A stretch of DNA of 5,936 bases. Source: Acidobacteriota bacterium. GTDB lineage: Bacteria; Acidobacteriota; Terriglobia; UBA7540. The first letter of the stretch is position 1; the number at the start of each line of letters is the position of its first letter. The notes below the pieces were generated by a model. That model saw only the letters and a program-made list of their open reading frames with translations, searched no databases and was not told where the DNA came from. Position numbers and translations under genes: made by a program. The stretch lies in contig JAJYJL010000583.1 of assembly GCA_021789565.1 (NCBI GenBank), positions 1 to 5,936 on the forward strand. Direction: 5' to 3'. Of this stretch, positions 4,914 to 5,936 are shown in pieces.

Positions 4914-5936
4914 CCCTTCCAACGGATCGGCTTCGGGGCCAGTTTTCTGTTTTGGTGGATGCCCGTCCAGATGTTTCTGAATATCGGTTATGATCTGCTT
5001 GCCGTGGAAGCGGCCGTTTTCAATGAAGATCTCGTTGGTGTGCCGGCCGGAAATCACCACGCCGGCGAGATAAATTCCGGGAACGTTGCTCTGGCGGGTT
5101 TTGGTGCTGCAATTCGGGCGAGAGGTCCCGGGATCGATTTCAACCCCCACGCGGCGCAGAAAATCAAAATCCGGATGGTACCCGGTGAGGGCAAAAACAT
5201 AGTCGTTCTCAATGCAGATTCGTTCGCCCTGGGCGGTTTCAATCCAGACGGCATCGGGAGTGAACTCCTTGACGGTGGCTTCCATGTAGGCGCGGATGGA
5301 GCCTTCCTTGATGCGGTTTTCGATGTCCGGGCGAATCCAGTACTTGATGTGCCTGCTCAACTCGGGTTCCCAGTGGATGACGGTGACTTCGGCTCCGTGC
5401 CGAAAGAGATCCAGCGCCGCAATGGCCGCGGAGTTGGCCCCTCCGATCACGGCTACTTTTCGCTGATAGAACTCATGCGCCTCGCCGTAGTAATGCGAAA
5501 CTTTCGGCAGGTCTTCCCCCGGGACGCCCATGAGGTTTGGAATATCGTAGTAGCCGGTTGCGATAATCACCTTGCGGGTGCGGTAGCATTTTTGTTGGCC
5601 GTCCGTTGTGCCGGCCTGAACCTCAAAATTTCCGTCGGACCCGGCGACGCCCACCACTCGCTCCTGGTAATGGATGGGGACATGATAGTGTTCTGAAACG
5701 CCGCGGTAGTACTCCAGCGCCTCAGCGCGTGTCGGCTTGACGTTGACACTGGTGAAAGGAATGTCTCCGATTTCCAGCCGCTCACGGGTGGTGAAAAAGG
5801 TCATGCCGGGCGGATAGCTGAAAAGCGAGTTGACCAGACATCCTTTCTCAACCACCAGCACACTGAAATCGCTGCGGATGGCTTCAATTGCGCAGGCCAG
5901 ACCCGTGGGCCCCGCGCCCACCACCAGTAAGATCGG
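4902..5936 (-). CDS. bdr: YpdA/Bdr family putative bacillithiol disulfide reductase (5' end outside window)
   Basis: The reading frame is open to the right edge (344 residues visible), so the true start lies outside; the GTG at 5924 is an internal Val. It is a two-dinucleotide-binding-domain flavoprotein of the YpdA family, proposed to reduce bacillithiol disulfide with NADPH. Visible marks, numbered from the window edge, are the FAD-binding GAGPTG (7-12), VEKGCLVNS (29-37), FFTTRERLEIGD (47-58), ATGYYD (126-131), the NAD(P)H-binding VIGGANSA (163-170), FALTGYHPDFDFL (248-260) and the C-terminal FAD-contacting NEIFIENGRFHG (301-312), all closely resembling Bacillus and Staphylococcus YpdA. 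Instead of the GGGPCG of those proteins, this one has GAGPTG: Thr11 is in the place of the Cys proposed as catalytic, with Cys15 four residues on. It lacks the CxxC of thioredoxin reductase. No bacillithiol-synthesis gene is in the window. It ends in a poorly conserved Pro/Glu-rich tail (about 325-344). Confidence 0.88.
   Translation of the reverse strand, partial: PILLVVGAGPTGLACAIEAIRSDFSVLVVEKGCLVNSLFSYPPGMTFFTTRERLEIGDIPFTSVNVKPTRAEALEYYRGVSEHYHVPIHYQERVVGVAGSDGNFEVQAGTTDGQQKCYRTRKVIIATGYYDIPNLMGVPGEDLPKVSHYYGEAHEFYQRKVAVIGGANSAAIAALDLFRHGAEVTVIHWEPELSRHIKYWIRPDIENRIKEGSIRAYMEATVKEFTPDAVWIETAQGERICIENDYVFALTGYHPDFDFLRRVGVEIDPGTSRPNCSTKTRQSNVPGIYLAGVVISGRHTNEIFIENGRFHGKQIITDIQKHLDGHPPKQKTGPEADPLEGASE

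Noticed and set aside
4959..5696. Long plus-strand 245-codon frame opposite the bdr-like gene
   Set aside because: It is antisense to a gene with clear YpdA motifs throughout; long antisense frames are expected in GC-rich coding DNA.
5922..5924. GTG at 5924 as the start of the bdr-like gene
   Set aside because: The frame stays open to the edge, and the residues before it (PILL) fit the first beta strand of the FAD-binding fold, so this GTG is an internal valine.

Overview
This 5.9 kb window looks like ordinary chromosome from a fairly GC-rich bacterium. The best guess is an Acidobacteriota-like soil lineage. That rests on the mix of a Tat-exported sulfatase, a YpdA/Bdr-type bacillithiol-disulfide-reductase homologue and a CecR-type TetR regulator placed before an efflux adaptor; no marker gene is present, so the taxonomy is inference. 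Six protein genes are supported, two of them cut by the window edges. I see no tRNA, rRNA, CRISPR array, insertion sequence or phage gene.

Left block (1-806, minus strand): a TetR/AcrR-family repressor with a CecR (DUF1956)-like C-terminal domain reads leftwards. After only 5 bases it is followed by the first 39 codons of a membrane-anchored protein, most likely the HlyD-type periplasmic adaptor of an efflux pump. A sigma70-like promoter with a consensus -35 box and a nested AT-rich inverted repeat (823-869) sits just upstream of the repressor, which suggests an autoregulated efflux operon.

Middle block (1170-3681, plus strand): a Tat-secreted, formylglycine-type sulfatase resembling the N-sulfoglucosamine sulfohydrolase (SGSH) group, then after a 178-base gap a cytoplasmic metallo-beta-lactamase-fold hydrolase with an HxDxDH variant of the zinc motif. 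The 363-base divergent region between tetR and the sulfatase is AT-rich on its tetR side and has no convincing gene.

Right block (3725-5936, minus strand): a bdr/ypdA-like FAD/NAD(P)H disulfide reductase (5' end outside the window) followed, 205 bases downstream, by an aldo/keto reductase with its own strong Shine-Dalgarno sequence. The aldo/keto reductase converges on the MBL gene with 43 bases between their stops. Both right-hand genes are redox enzymes, but the gap makes co-transcription uncertain.

I did not find a clearly new multi-gene system. The points most worth checking are the Asp-for-His change in the MBL zinc motif, the Thr in the position of the proposed catalytic Cys of YpdA, the Gln in the sulfatase metal-site motif, and the operator-like dyad controlling the tetR-adaptor operon.
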